Part shown: positions 10,545 through 21,394 of the stretch, one piece after another
How positions within the stretch are numbered: the stretch's first letter is position 1
Layout of the letters: each line of letters opens with the position of its first letter
Origin: Manis javanica
Lineage: Eukaryota > Chordata > Mammalia > Pholidota > Manidae
DNA: 64,000 bases
Assembly: GCF_040802235.1 (NCBI RefSeq)
Contig: NC_133156.1
Location: 28,725,343 to 28,789,342, forward strand
Direction: 5' to 3'
Program-made: the position numbers and the translations under genes
The notes under the pieces: generated by a model
Seen by the model: the letters and a program-made list of their open reading frames with translations, nothing else
What the model was told of the DNA's origin: nothing
Databases searched by the model: none

Positions 10545-11215
10545 TTTTTTTAGTCTTAATTACTTTTTTCTGCTTACCAAAGCCGAGTGTGCTCCTTGTA
10601 TAAAAGTTCAAACAACACTGAACTGTATAGTGTGGAAGGTAGATAGTTTCCCATGTTCACTCTCCCCAGCTGTAACCACGGCTGACATTTTGGTGTATGT
10701 TCTTCCAGATTTTTCTTTTGATGAATACATGTGTATTTTTTAAGTTAAAGAAGCACATTCCTGGAAGATAAGTCAAAGCAATGCAGACTATATAATGTGT
10801 ACTCCCTTCCTCCCATGCCCCTCTCAGAACCAACCACTCTTAACAGCTTTGTAGGTATCCTTGAACCTTTTATATGCATCTATATTCACAAGGGCGTACA
10901 TGAGGTGGGGGCAAAAGTGGTATAGACACAAAAGCTGAAATGGCCAAGGTGTAAATCCCAACATTACTAGCTGGGTGACTGTGGGCAAGTTACTTAACCT
11001 CGCTGAGCCTTATTTTTTTCCTCTGTAAGAAGGGAATAATGGTAGTGCCTATTTCAAAATGTGATTGAGAGAATTAAATGAAATAAAGTATGCAGTGCTC
11101 AGCATAAAACCTCAGTGAGGATTAACTGTCATTATAAATACACATAAAGAGAGTTGTTTTTTTCCCCCACAAAAATGGGATCACACTATGCATATAGCCC
11201 TGTTCAGTTTGCAGG
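10545..11215. repeat. Old LINE-derived segment split by a MIR
   Basis: 10545-10900 contains GTTCAAACAACACTG, AACCAACCACTCTTAACAG and GTAGGTATCCTTGAACC, typical of old L1 3' regions. A MIR (about 10925-11145) interrupts it, and the ATGGGATCACACTATGCATA stretch at 11176-11195 looks like its continuation. Confidence 0.45.
10925..11145 (+). repeat. MIR SINE
   Basis: Long match to the MIR core: GACTGTGGGCAAGTTACTTA at 10978-10997, then CCTCTGTAAGAAGGGAATAA near 11020 and a 3' part ending with GTGCTCAGCATAAAACC. Confidence 0.85.
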
Positions 11216-11832
11216 CAGAATTATGGGGAAAGATTAGTCATGGGGATCCTGAAATTCACACTGGAGATGAGAAGTCTTGCATTAACATTTAAAGAATTGG
11301 CTGTGTACGTGCAGGACGGGAGAAACCTAGATCTCCCCATCTGAGTCACAGCCACTGGCTGCAGTCTGGCTGGTGTCAGTAAATGCTGAGCTTTCAACTT
11401 GAGGGAGGTCATGAGACTTCTGTAGCCTGGGCTTGTCATCCCCCTGAGGCTTCCATTCCCTGAAAGGCTTTTGCAGCCCCCACCTCGTGTACATCTAGCT
11501 GCCTCCATGGTACCTTCTACACTGAAATATCTGAAACACCTCCCACCCATGTCTCACCTCCCACCTTCCTCGAGCCTCCTTGACCTCCAATCTTCCCAGC
11601 CTCCAAGTTCTGCGCCTTTGCTCAAGCCAGACCCAGGCATGGGCGGGGGACGCTGCTTCTGGCTTCCCCTCCCCTCCCATGTCAGATCACGCTGGAGTCT
11701 TAGGGACTTTTGCTCCCACACATACCCCCCTCCCTCCTCTCCTGCTGTCTCCATCCTGCCACCCTACAGTTCATTTGCCACTCCTGAGCTAGAACAAAGT
11801 TTTCAAGTTTACCTTGATCTTTCTGAATAGGT

Positions 11833-12275
11833 ATTGTGATGGGTTAAAAGGTGGTACCCCAAAAGACATGTTCAGATCTGTTCCCGGAATCTGTGAAAGT
11901 GATTTTCTTTGGAAAAAGGGTCATTGTAGATGTGACTAAGTTAAGCATTTGAGGTGGGGAGATCATCCTGGCTTTTCCAGGTGGCCCGTAGTTCAATGAT
12001 AAGTGCCCTCACAGGGGAGACGGACAGACAGGAGGAGGAGGCAATGTGGGTGGAGATTCAGTGCAGCAGCCAGGAGCCGTGGAATGCTCAGAGCCACAGG
12101 GATGGAAAAAGTGAGGAAGAGGAGCTCCCCTTGGGCCTTCGGAGGGAATATGGCCCTGCCAGCACCTTGATTTCAGATTTCTGGCATCCAGAACTGGGAG
12201 AGAATAAATTTCTGTTGTTTTAGGCCACCTGGTTTGTGATAATTTGCAGCCACAAGAAACAAATGCCTGTAATAT
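11833..12275 (+). repeat. MLT1-type (ERVL-MaLR) LTR
   Basis: Starts near TTGTGATGGGTTAAAAGG and ends with AATAAATTTCTGTTGTTTTA and GGCCACCTGGTTTGTGATA, the conserved MLT1 3' end. The frame at 11954-12223 inside it is not a gene. Confidence 0.8.
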
Positions 12276-12594
12276 ATACTCGCAGTCAAAATGTCAAAAC
12301 AATATAAAATGTAAATATTGAGAAATTTTGCTTTTTTTCTAGGTAACCATACTTATTAGATTCTTTTACATTTTCACAAATTTCTTCATAGAGATATAAG
12401 AAATACAAAAGGGGAATATGTTTTGATTCCCCTGCCCTGTTTAGGAGAGACCTTTTCAGGGTCTGAGTGTGTCCCTCATGGCAGCAGCCCACAGGGCCTC
12501 TCTCGGCCTGGCTCCTCAACCTGCTCTCATTCCCCCCTGGCTGCAAGTCCCTCTGGTCTTCTGGCAAAAGATCTCATGCCCCTGCTGCTTTAGG

Positions 12595-12930
12595 GTTTGG
12601 ACACCCATCCTTGCTCCCGTCTGACCCTTGAACCCTTCAGTACCCCCATCTTCCAGTCATCAGATGTCTATTCAAATGTCATCCCCAAGCCCTCCCTGAC
12701 CTCTCAATTTAAAATAACACTCCTAATCCTGCCACTTCTTACTGTGCCACTTGGTTTAATTTTCTTCCTTGAATTTGTCACAATATGAGATGGTCTTGAT
12801 AATGTGTTGGTTTCCTTATTTGTGTCTGTCTCCTGCTCTAGATTGCCAATTCTTTGAGCTGGGATTTTGTTTGTTCACCCCTCAATTCTGGGCATGCAGT
12901 AGGTCTTCCCTAAACATTTGTCAAATATGT
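12595..12930 (+). repeat. L2 LINE 3' fragment
   Basis: Shows the L2 3' pattern: CTATTCAAATGTCATCCCC, CCTCCCTGACC, TAGATTGCCAATTCTTTGAG and GCATGCAGTAGG. Confidence 0.75.
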
Positions 12931-13121
12931 AAGTTAAACCCGAAGGCTGATCATTTTCTAGAAACTGTGACATACACCACACAAAGAATTCTTAGAGGCC
13001 ACGGACTCTCTAAAGTGGTCTGTAACATCTTGTGCAGACATGCATTATCTTCAACAGAGATGGCTAACAGCTTTTATTAGATTCTCAAAGTAGTCCTGAT
13101 GCCAGGATGTGAATGGGTCTT

Positions 13122-13485
13122 AAAAACAGGGCTTGATTTTATTAAAAATAATAATAATAATAAGGGAGAAATATGGGATTCATATATAAATCAAGTATAA
13201 AAATCAAACGAATAATCATATTTGACCTGATTGTTTATAGTTCATGATGCGTGATTAAAACCGAAAGTTTCTGTGATATGACTGCCCTTGTACTGTTCAC
13301 TATGTAAGAACTTGTTCATTATGCTTCAGAAGATTGGAGACTGTTGAGAATTAGGCTTGGGGTTGATTAATGATTGTGCTTTACATCCCCTATACAGAAT
13401 TTTATTGTTGTTAACAACCATTTGATCAATAAATATGAGAGATGCCCTCTCAAAAAAAAATGGGGAAAAAAAAAACAGGGCTTGA
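13122..13485 (+). mobile_element. LINE-type retrocopy of a retroviral transcript 3' end (U3-R plus poly(A))
   Basis: A 15-base direct repeat AAAAACAGGGCTTGA flanks it (13122-13136 and 13471-13485). Inside, a polypurine tract AAGGGAGAA is followed at 13172 by LTR sequence. An AATAAA lies at 13429-13434, and about 15 bases later the sequence turns into poly(A) (13452-13470, interrupted by TGGGG). Ending in poly(A) rather than U5, with a long target duplication, is the mark of L1-driven reverse transcription of a polyadenylated mRNA and not of proviral integration. It is 5'-truncated just upstream of the polypurine tract. The same family, with more of the transcript, is at 41950-43555 in the opposite orientation. 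Confidence 0.85.
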
Positions 13486-14620
13486 CTGGCAGGAAGAGAC
13501 ACAAAATTGAATTCAGACTTGGAGGCCCTCGGGGGCACTGGGCATGTTTTGCCTGGAGGAGAGAGGCCCAGGGAAGCCCAGGTCATTGTCTGTATATCTC
13601 TGCAGCAGGTGAAGGAGACTGGGGAAATTGCCAGGCTTTTATTCCCACAAGGTGAGGGTGTCCTAATGACCAAAGCTGACCAAGGACATGGGCTAACTGG
13701 TGAGGTGGTGAGGTCCTTTTTGCTGAACATATGCAAATAGAAGGTGCATGCTTCTCTGTCAGAAATTGTTCTGGGATGAGTGGACCAAGGAAACACAGTT
13801 CTGGGACATAGCAGTCATAGATGGATTGGGTCAGAGGGGACAGTCTCTAAACTAAGGTAGCTATGGTTCCTTCCAGCCTCCCACAGGTTGGAGTGCAACT
13901 GACACGACCATCTTTCCCTGAAGTGAGGCCACTTGATTGCCATCCCCATATTCCACATAAGAGGAGCAAGTCTGGACCCATCCCTCTGCCCCTGTGCTGG
14001 GCTGGTTTCCACTTTGCCTGCTCCCTGGGCCCCAAGAGTGGCTGTCTGGGTCCGAGATGCAGGGACAGGCCTGGATCCCCTCCTCTGGCCACTGCCCTTC
14101 TGCAGCAATGACTTTGGCTTGCATGGCCTGCTAACCAGGCCTGCAGGCTTGCTGGAAGGGTGGACTTCCTACAGGCCAGACTGTCCTCTGGGCTCCCCTG
14201 GGCTCCCTCAGATTTGGTAGCTTTCTGTCAAGCCCTTTTTCGGAGACCATAGCATTCCATTTCACCTCTGTTGTCTAGATCATCAGACCACATCCTGCAG
14301 CAATCTTGGGGTGCCCTTCCTGCTACCCCCTCGGAGAGAGACAGCTTTCTCTTTGAAGCAGGAAATAAAATCTGTCTACTGAGCCGGGGGTGCCAGGCCC
14401 CTCAGGGTACCCCAGGATGTAGGAGATGGGGCTCCACAGGGGCTGTTGCCTTTAAGGCCAATGACATACTGGGATTTATCACAGGGTCAGTCTCCCAGGG
14501 CCTTCTTTCCAGCCTGAGGCAGCTGGGAGATCTTCTGGGAGCTGGAGGACCAGATGGGACACTCCTCTCCAAGCTTGTATGGGAGATGTTGGCTTGAGAG
14601 CTGAGAGCTGGTGCTAGATT
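13486..14620. other. Unique sequence, nothing recognised
   Basis: Overlapping frames of 80-100 codons on both strands near 13850-14220 have no recognised domain. Confidence 0.5.
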
Positions 14621-14624
14621 ATCC

Positions 14625-14880
14625 TGGGTTGGCTTCCTGATATAGCTATTTACCTGTTATGGGGCCCTGGACATATCTTAATACTCTGAACTTCTTCTCC
14701 ATCTGCACCATAAGGACCACCATGAATCTCACAAATGAGATAATATGAAGAAAGCAAATTCACAGTGCCAGGCACAGAGTAAGGGTTCAATATATCATAG
14801 GTGCTATTAGCATTAGCATTAGTATTTTCATAAGTATTGCTTAACCTCTCTGGGCCACTGTAGAAATATGATGACAACAT
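14625..14880 (+). repeat. MIR SINE
   Basis: Decayed MIR with the 3' end AGTGCCAGGCACAGAGTAAG and GGTTCAATATATCATAGGTG; the promoter-proximal half is weak. Confidence 0.65.
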
Positions 14881-14884
14881 GCAT

Positions 14885-15740
14885 CTCATATCAGGATCAA
14901 ATGAGGTCAAGGGATGGACAGTGTATTTTGAAATGCAAAATCCTATGCAAATATGTTAGATAACGATAACCCAATGACGGAGTCCTTCTAAGCAAGGAAA
15001 CCCGTCCTTCCAGGGGTGGCCACAAGAGGGCCCCCTCTCTCCCATGCCTGTGTGCCCCTTTGCCATTTCGGGAGGGAGCCGGTCCAGGTTTTCCGCTCTG
15101 TAAAAGGAGGTGCAGACCCTCACTGCCAGAAGAGCACTGACGGAGTGCTTGAGATCTGTTAATGGAATTGTCCCTGGGAGTGCCAATTCTTCTCCCCACA
15201 GGATGGAGGCCCGTGGTTTGGCATTTAGGGATGTTGGAAATCGCGGTAGCCCCAGGACAAGCACATGTAAGCACTCAGTAAAGCTGGTGGAGTTGCACAG
15301 TGTGAATAGAGAGGGCATGCCTTTTGTTGGATATTTGCTGTTATTCTTGCCCAGCCCGCAATCCCGGGGGGATCGCAAACCACTGTGCGGAGCCCACCTG
15401 TTGCAGTCAGGATGCCCTATCACGCTGGCAGTAAGTTCCCCGGCATGTGTGGGAGGAGTTTTAGAAGGAACTGCGGCAAGGACGAGGACTATGAGATGCA
15501 GGAAGGCCCCAGTGTCTGCCTGGTTCTCTTTCAAAGCTGAACAAAAAATAGGGTGCGGGGTGTGTCATAGGGTGGGTGGAGTGCTGCACACAGCTGGGGC
15601 CTGTCTCTTTCACTCCCTCCCTGTGGCTTCCAAATGGCCACATGCCCTGAGGGACCCTGGGCTCCTCTGCAATGAAGGGCAGCCAGGTAGGCCTCCCTCT
15701 CAGCTTGTTCCGAGGCACGAAGACAGAGTCTGGCTCTAGC
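14885..15740. other. Unique sequence, nothing recognised
   Basis: Frames of 192 and 209 codons face each other here (14956-15534 minus, 15110-15739 plus). They lack any domain, signal peptide or coding-like composition I can recognise. Confidence 0.5.
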
Positions 15741-15744
15741 GGGT

Positions 15745-16205
15745 CCAGGGACCCCCAAAGGAGGAATGCGTCGGCGCACGAGGACACAGACACCAGCAGA
15801 GACACGAAGCTGGCCTGTTCATTGATAGAAACGTCAAGCAATATATAGGGGATTGGTTACATGACATCATCATAAAATCATCATAAGGCATGTGTCATCA
15901 GGTGATTTATGGCACAATCTACTTCTCGGAGGGTTCGCCTGTTTTCCCAACCAGGAAAGGTCACCATGTTTTCCTCTTCAAGGTTTTTCTGTTGCTCTCA
16001 CACCATTAGATTCTAATCTCACGTTAAATTTCTACAAGGCGCCACACTGTTTTCTGAACGTGTCTTAAAACTTGCTCACCTGGACTCTCACTCAGCTCGC
16101 TGTGGGGGCATGTTTTTTCTGTAGTTCCCTGAAACCATTCATAGCAGAATGAGCAGCATTCACCCTATTGGTCTTGACCGTAACAATGCGTGCTGTAATT
16201 TCTAT
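15745..16205 (-). repeat. Probable betaretrovirus-like (ERV2) LTR remnant
   Basis: On the minus strand: a CCAAT box (15852-15856), CTATATATTGC (TATA, about 15841-15848), AATGAA as a weak polyadenylation signal (15819-15824), then CAGGCCAGCTTCGTGTCTCT and CATTCCTCCTTTGGGGGTCC, which resembles the R-U5 part of ERVK-type LTRs. Outer edges and target duplication were not found, and no internal genes adjoin, so a solo or partial LTR is likely. Confidence 0.5.
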
Positions 16206-16970
16206 AGTAATGATTTATAATGGAACTCTACCAAGATTTTTCCGCCTGTTTTCCTGACCCACACCTCATGTTGGTCACCTCTTGTTCCTCCTGGGGGCCA
16301 AGCTGGCCAGGGAGTTGTGCCCTGAAGTCACCTGAACTTTCTTCTATTTCCAACCCAGTCTTTTCTCTGGGGGCTTGTTCTGATTCATGGGGGCTGCTCT
16401 GACTGGGGGAATGGTCAGATTAAGCAAAAGAAGAGATGTCAGTAGCCTCCCCTCTGGAGGCCTGCTGTGCAGCAGCCACTCACCGGCCTGCTGGGCTGTG
16501 CCACCGGGTAGGCTGTGTAGGCCAGCTTCTGGTGACGAGACGAGATATGGGGAGGCCTTGTGCCTCTGGGAACTGTCTTGTAAGAGGTTGTTTATCAGGT
16601 TGTTGAGTTTTTTTGCTCAAAAGGTGGAACTCGGAGGATCATGCCATGGGTGGGGTAATTGTGTTTAAGATGTCCCCAAGTGCTGGCCACGAAGCCCGTG
16701 GTACAGCTGAAGTTGAGCTCACTCTGAACCCTGACACCAGTGTCTTCCCACCCCTACCTGGTCAGTCACAGCTTTGGGACTGAAGGGGAGAGGCCGCTCT
16801 GTGGCTTGGCCGGTGCCTCACACCGCTGGATCTCCCCTTGTGGGACTCTCGCCCTTCCCTCCCTTTCCACGGTGGAGAGGTCTGGATCCAGCACGGCAGC
16901 TTCCCGGGGCTCCTCACCACCCCTCTGGAGACAGAGGGCAATGTAGAGATGCTTGGGGGTCATCTCAGCT
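16206..16970. other. Unique sequence, nothing recognised
   Basis: No repeat family, exon or hairpin recognised. Confidence 0.45.
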
Positions 16971-16971
16971 G

Positions 16972-17340
16972 GGGTTGTGCTATTGACTGAACTGTGCCCC
17001 CCAATTCATGCTGAAGTCCTGACCCCCAGTACCTTAGAATGTGATGGCATTTTGAGACAGGGTCTTTAAAGCAGTGATTAAGGCTCCACGAGGTCATTTG
17101 GTGGGCCTGCATCCAGTAAGGTTGGTATCCTTGTAAGAAGAGGAAATTCGGACACCGACTCCCACAGAGTGAAGACACAGGGAAAAGACAGCCCTTTATG
17201 AGCCAAAGATGGTGGCCTCAGAACACATCAACCCTGCTGACTCCTTGATCTTAGGCTTCCAGCCTCCAGAACTATGAGAAAATAAAATTATATATTTAAG
17301 CCACCCAGTCTGAGGTACTTTGTACTAATATAGACTCTCA
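16972..17340 (+). repeat. MLT1-type (ERVL-MaLR) LTR
   Basis: Starts GACTGAACTGTGCCCCCCAA and ends AAGCCACCCAGTCTGAGGTA near 17300-17320, the classic MLT1 ends. Plus orientation. Confidence 0.88.
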
Positions 17341-17569
17341 GGTTCTTTCCCTGCATTTTCTTCCTCCCTCCCCCCACCACGTTCCAAGGAAGAAACAGGA
17401 CACAAGTCAAGGGTCCAGCACTTTATTACAGTCACAGAGCACAGGAGGGTCCAGCTGGGTCTCACTGAAGGCTGGTTTTACTCTCTCCCCCAGGGGAGGT
17501 CACATGGAGACAACCTGACCGCCAGGCCAGGCCAATGGGAGGGAGGGGGAAGGGCAGGTTAAAAGCATA

Positions 17570-17770
17570 AACAGACTTGATTTGACCCCAGCTTCACAAC
17601 TTATTAGCTGTGTGACCTTAGTCTATATCTCTTCACCTCTCTGAGCCTTGGTTTCCTTAACTGTGAAGTGTAATACATAATGGAGTCTGCCTGACTTGTG
17701 AGGGTTGAGATAATGCCTGTGAAAGTGTTTAGCACAGTGCCTGACAAATTGTAAATAGTCAATGAGTGGA
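17570..17770 (+). repeat. MIR SINE
   Basis: Well kept core TTAGCTGTGTGACCTTAG, CCTCTCTGAGCCTTGG and the 3' part GTGTTTAGCACAGTGCCTG. Confidence 0.88.
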
Positions 17771-17774
17771 AACT

Positions 17775-17800
17775 ATTATTATTATTATTATTATTATGAG
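17775..17800. repeat. (TTA)n microsatellite
   Basis: About eight TTA/ATT units next to the MIR 3' end, a common origin for such microsatellites. Confidence 0.9.
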
Positions 17801-18845
17801 CAAGTCAGATCAGCTCCAGTCTCTCTGTGAGATAGAGGGAGATCTCATACTTCATAAATGTCTTTACGGTGGCCTGTTCGGAAGATAGCCTGGGGATGTG
17901 GGGATCAGACCCAAAGTGAGGATTCTAGGGCCATGGCACCTGTTGTCTCTACCAGCAACATAAGAAGCACTAGGGAAGATTTTGAGGAAAGTTCCAGTGT
18001 GGCACCTGGACCACTTCAGCTCTTTGGCTTCCCATCATTGGCATTCCCCATGTTTATTCAGAGTGAGTCTTCTTTTTATTTTTTATTTTTGTAGTTTTTG
18101 CTTTTGGCTAAGTAATTGCCATAGGCTACTGAACGTGGAATCAATCCTGGCTCTGCCTTTTGCCATCTGGGAGACCTTGGTCCCTTCATGCCTCCCTCCG
18201 AGCTTCACCTACCACACTGAGCTTCAGGGAGCTTTGAGGACAAAGCCAGGCTGGGGAAGTGAAGGTACCTTGGCAAGTGATGGAGGCATCATTGCTAATG
18301 AGTTAATGGGTGGGGCTCAGCGCCAGTGTTTCTGGAGTGGGGAGAGGCAGGTGTCACCACAAGAGGGTGCTCTGAGCTTTTTTGTGTTCTTTACCTCGAT
18401 GAAAACGTTTTCACTTTTCTGTAGCTGCATTCCAAATTGAACTAAGACTTTTAGTTTACCTAACTGATTTAATAAATGGTTAAAATAAATTTATGTGTGT
18501 GGTGGATCTGATATTGTGGCCCCTACACAAAGCATGCTGGGAAGTGGGGCAAAGGTGGAGTGGACACAGAAGAAACATGCTTTATGGTGTCCTGGTCCAA
18601 CTGCCGCTCAGCTGAGAGCTGGGACAAATTTCTCAAGTACAGCAGTGGAGAAGCTCCCACATTTAGCCTCATGGTGATGTCATGAATGGACAAAATGGGA
18701 AAAAAGGCAACTTAAAGGTCAAGAACACAGTGTGCAAGCCCTCTTGCCTCCAGTGTGTGGCCTTCTCCCCAACCCTTAGCCCGTGCTTGAGCCGAGGCCC
18801 CACAGGGACAGCTGTGGGCTGGGAAGGACTTGAATCCAGCTGTTA
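17801..18845. other. Sequence downstream of miR-145, no repeat recognised
   Basis: Given minus-strand transcription this is the 3' side of the miR-143/145 host transcript. Short AT-rich stretches lie near 18070-18110 and 18440-18500. I cannot place host exons or its polyadenylation site. Confidence 0.4.
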
Positions 18846-18933
18846 GACCGTGACCTCAAGAACAGTATTTCCAGGAATCCCCATCTTAGCATCTAAGGGA
18901 TTCCTGGGAAAACTGGACCGTGAGGACAAGGGG
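18846..18933 (-). ncRNA. MIR145: miR-145 precursor hairpin
   Basis: The minus strand folds into the known mir-145 stem-loop. The 5p arm (18896-18918) begins GTCCAGTTTTCCCAGGAATC, and the 3p arm (18859-18880) reads GGATTCCTGGAAATACTGTT and two more bases. By my recall the mature arms are the same as in human, with only a few changes at the stem base. miR-145 is enriched in smooth muscle and heart and promotes the contractile state by repressing targets such as KLF4 and KLF5 (family knowledge). It lies 1.3 kb downstream of miR-143 on the same strand, so the two are probably processed from one primary transcript. It is too short for any protein frame to be meaningful. Confidence 0.99.
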
Positions 18934-19494
18934 AGAGAGTTAGCGCCAAGGCCTGGCCACGTCCCTAAGGACCTGCTGGAGCCTTCTTCTGCATCCAGCC
19001 CCATCTGCAGAAGCCAGTGTGGGTGCCATGCATCACAGCGGCTGATGGCTCCTGGATAAGGAGTGACTGGAACCCCAAGTGTCCTGGAAAGTACCTTCTA
19101 GTCAACGTCATGCTGTCAATCAGGAGCCATGTGGCATCCCAGCCCCGCCTCCCCCATGATTTCATGGGTCGAGTGTGTCCCTGAGTCTCCAGGCAGAGGG
19201 AGGGCTTCACGCGAAACCAGCCGGGCAGATCCACTTCCCAGTCTCTGTTTGGGAACTTCCTCACTGATGATCTCCGGCAAGCCATCTGACCTCAGCTTTC
19301 AATAACTGTAAAATGGGATAGTATGGTACCTACCGATAAGCTGAGGTAAATACCACTGCAGGGGGAGGGGAGGAAAGGGGTCTGTAGGAGTGATGAGAGT
19401 GTCTGGGCCTGTCTTTGCTAAAAGTGACCCAAGGTGTAAAGGCAAGACCAGAGTGGGATTTATTGTTTGCCTCCTCCTCCCTCACCTCCAGGTT

Positions 19495-19690
19495 GTGAAA
19501 TCACACGCAGTGGGTAAGAACATGGATCTGAAGGCAGACAGGTTAGGCTGCAACCCTAGCTCAATATAGTCAGTGTGAGACCTTGGAGGAGTTGTTTTAC
19601 TGAGCCTCAGTTTTCTCATCTGTAAAACAGGTCCATAACATTGCCCACTTCCCAAGCTTGTTGGGAGGTTAAATAAAATTGTTTAATCCA
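19495..19690 (+). repeat. MIR SINE
   Basis: Core GCCTCAGTTTTCTCATCTG and TGTTGGGAGGTTAAATAAAA, about 0.6 kb from miR-143 on the other strand. Confidence 0.85.
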
Positions 19691-20049
19691 GTGATTTTCC
19701 TCTGTTGTTCTCTGCTTGTTTGTAGCCTTTGAGAGAGGTCAGACATTTATGAGATGCCTGGATTGGTTTAGGCAATAGCCTGGAGCCCAGGTTAGGGGCT
19801 CAAAGAGTGAAAAGCCTGATTCAAAGTCTAGGACCTCATCTTTAGTGACATAGCGATTTTTAGGAATTGTGTAATCCACAATGAATGGGTTTCAGCTCCG
19901 AATCATTAGTAGTAGCTCTCCAGGACTTAGTGTCGAGAAGGATTCTGAATGCTTCAATAATAGATGCGTTGGCTGATCAGCAGTGCCCACCGTAGGCTCA
20001 GGAAGAGAAATCAGAGGCAGGATACTGGGTGATGGCCCCCACTGAATGC

Positions 20050-20160
20050 CCCAACACTTCATTTTTCAGATGAATGAGCTGGAGTGCATAGAGGAGTCAG
20101 GACTTGCCCAGAATCACAAGGCAAACAGTGGCCTGGATAGGACTTAAGTCCAGGAACTTC
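20050..20160 (-). repeat. MIR SINE fragment
   Basis: Reverse-oriented MIR pattern: CATTTTTCAGATGAATGAGC, then CAGGACTTGCCCAGAATCAC at 20098-20117 with AAGGCAAACAGTGG behind it. Confidence 0.65.
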
Positions 20161-20256
20161 CTTAGCACAAGCAGCTGACAGTACAGAGACCAAAAACACT
20201 CCCATCCTCCCTGGTGTCCCCAAACACCACCGCCACTTACCGCTTCCAGGCTGGCC

Positions 20257-20362
20257 ATTGCAGAGCAACTTCTCCCTTCCTGAGCTACAGTGCTTCATCT
20301 CAGACTCCCAACTGACCAGAGATGCAGCACTGCACCTCAGGCTGGGAGACAGGGCGCTGGGC
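20257..20362 (-). ncRNA. MIR143: miR-143 precursor hairpin
   Basis: The minus strand carries the mir-143 stem-loop. The 3p arm TGAGATGAAGCACTGTAGCT plus one base maps to 20282-20302, and the 5p arm GGTGCAGTGCTGCATCTCTG plus two bases to 20315-20336. The arms pair across a GTCAGTTGGGAGTC loop. By recall the arms are identical to human; the stem base differs slightly. It is co-transcribed with miR-145 in smooth muscle, where the pair acts on actin remodelling and SRF-cofactor networks (family knowledge). Open frames covering both strands here are by-products of the paired GC-rich stem. The CArG box 3.6 kb upstream is a likely control site. Confidence 0.99.
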
Positions 20363-20529
20363 CCAGCCAGGGGCCATTGGCAGGGAGTCCGCCCCGGGCA
20401 GGAGAAGGGGCATCGGAGGGGCCTCAACCCCACCCTCAAGTTCTTGGACCAGAGAAAGACTGCTGGCACTCTCCTGGCTGTGCTGCTGTCCTAAGCCTGG
20501 CATTGGAGCCTTCGGCACCAAGCCACAGC

Positions 20530-20720
20530 CTCCCTTTTCTCTTTATAAAAGCTTGACTGAGATCTAATTACCCACCTAAAGTTGTGCGAGGAAATGGTTT
20601 TTAATACATTCACAAAGCTGTGCAACCACTGAAATCTTACTATCTAACCCCTCTTAGCCCACCACGGGCAGACCACCTCCTGTCTCTGTAGAGCTGCCGA
20701 GTCTAGGTGTTGTAATGAAT
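20530..20720 (+). repeat. Old L1 fragment
   Basis: TTGACTGAGATCTAATTACC, GGTTTTTAATACATTCACAA and GCTGTGCAACCACTGAAATC match a recurrent old-L1 3' region motif. Confidence 0.55.
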
Positions 20721-20779
20721 GGAGTCATCCAATAAGTTGCCTCCACACCCCCACCCTTATGCTTGGTATGCCCAGCCAA

Positions 20780-21390
20780 AAGTACATTCATGGTACTTAA
20801 CATTTTACATTATCACATCAAACATTTGCTTGACCTCTTACCTTGTCTTCTTGTTTCCACTCCCCACCTCTTCCCACCCATCATTCCCAGACATCCTCCC
20901 AGAGTGATTTTTCAAAATGCAAACATGGTCATATCCTTCCTATGCTTAAAATCCTGAGTGGGCCCCCACTGTCCTCTGACTAAATTCTAACACCCTCATC
21001 AAAGTCCCAGCTAGCCTCTTCCCTTCGGGCCACTCCCATCCCTCCAGGAAGCCCCAGGCCTACCACCTCAGGGCCCCCAGGTACCACGCTGCTCCTCCTC
21101 ATGCCCTCTGACCATCTCCTTTTGTGTGCTTACTGTCTGCTCAAATGGCCACCTCTTCTGAGAAGCCCTCCCCGACTTCCTCAGACATCAGGACACCCCT
21201 GGTCCATGTCCTCATGCATCCCCTGCCCTCTTTCTAATCCTTTACTGCACTTGGGATGTAGTTTTTGTGTATGACCACCTCCACTTGTAGACTGTGAGGG
21301 AAGGGCCCCTTCGCAAGTGTACTCACCATTGAATGCAGTTTCCAGCACTGTAGACATCCAGTAAGTGTTGATTGAATGACTGGATTTAGT
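20780..21390 (+). repeat. L2 LINE 3' region
   Basis: Typical L2 string: GCAAACATGGTCATATCCTT, TCCTATGCTTAAAATCCT, GAGAAGCCCTCCCCGACTTC, then AGACTGTGAGGG and CCAGTAAGTGTTGATTGAAT. Confidence 0.8.
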
Positions 21391-21394
21391 CCTC

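Noticed and set aside
14956-15739. Facing frames of 192 and 209 codons
   Set aside because: No recognisable family. Opposed long frames are common in GC-rich DNA without coding function.
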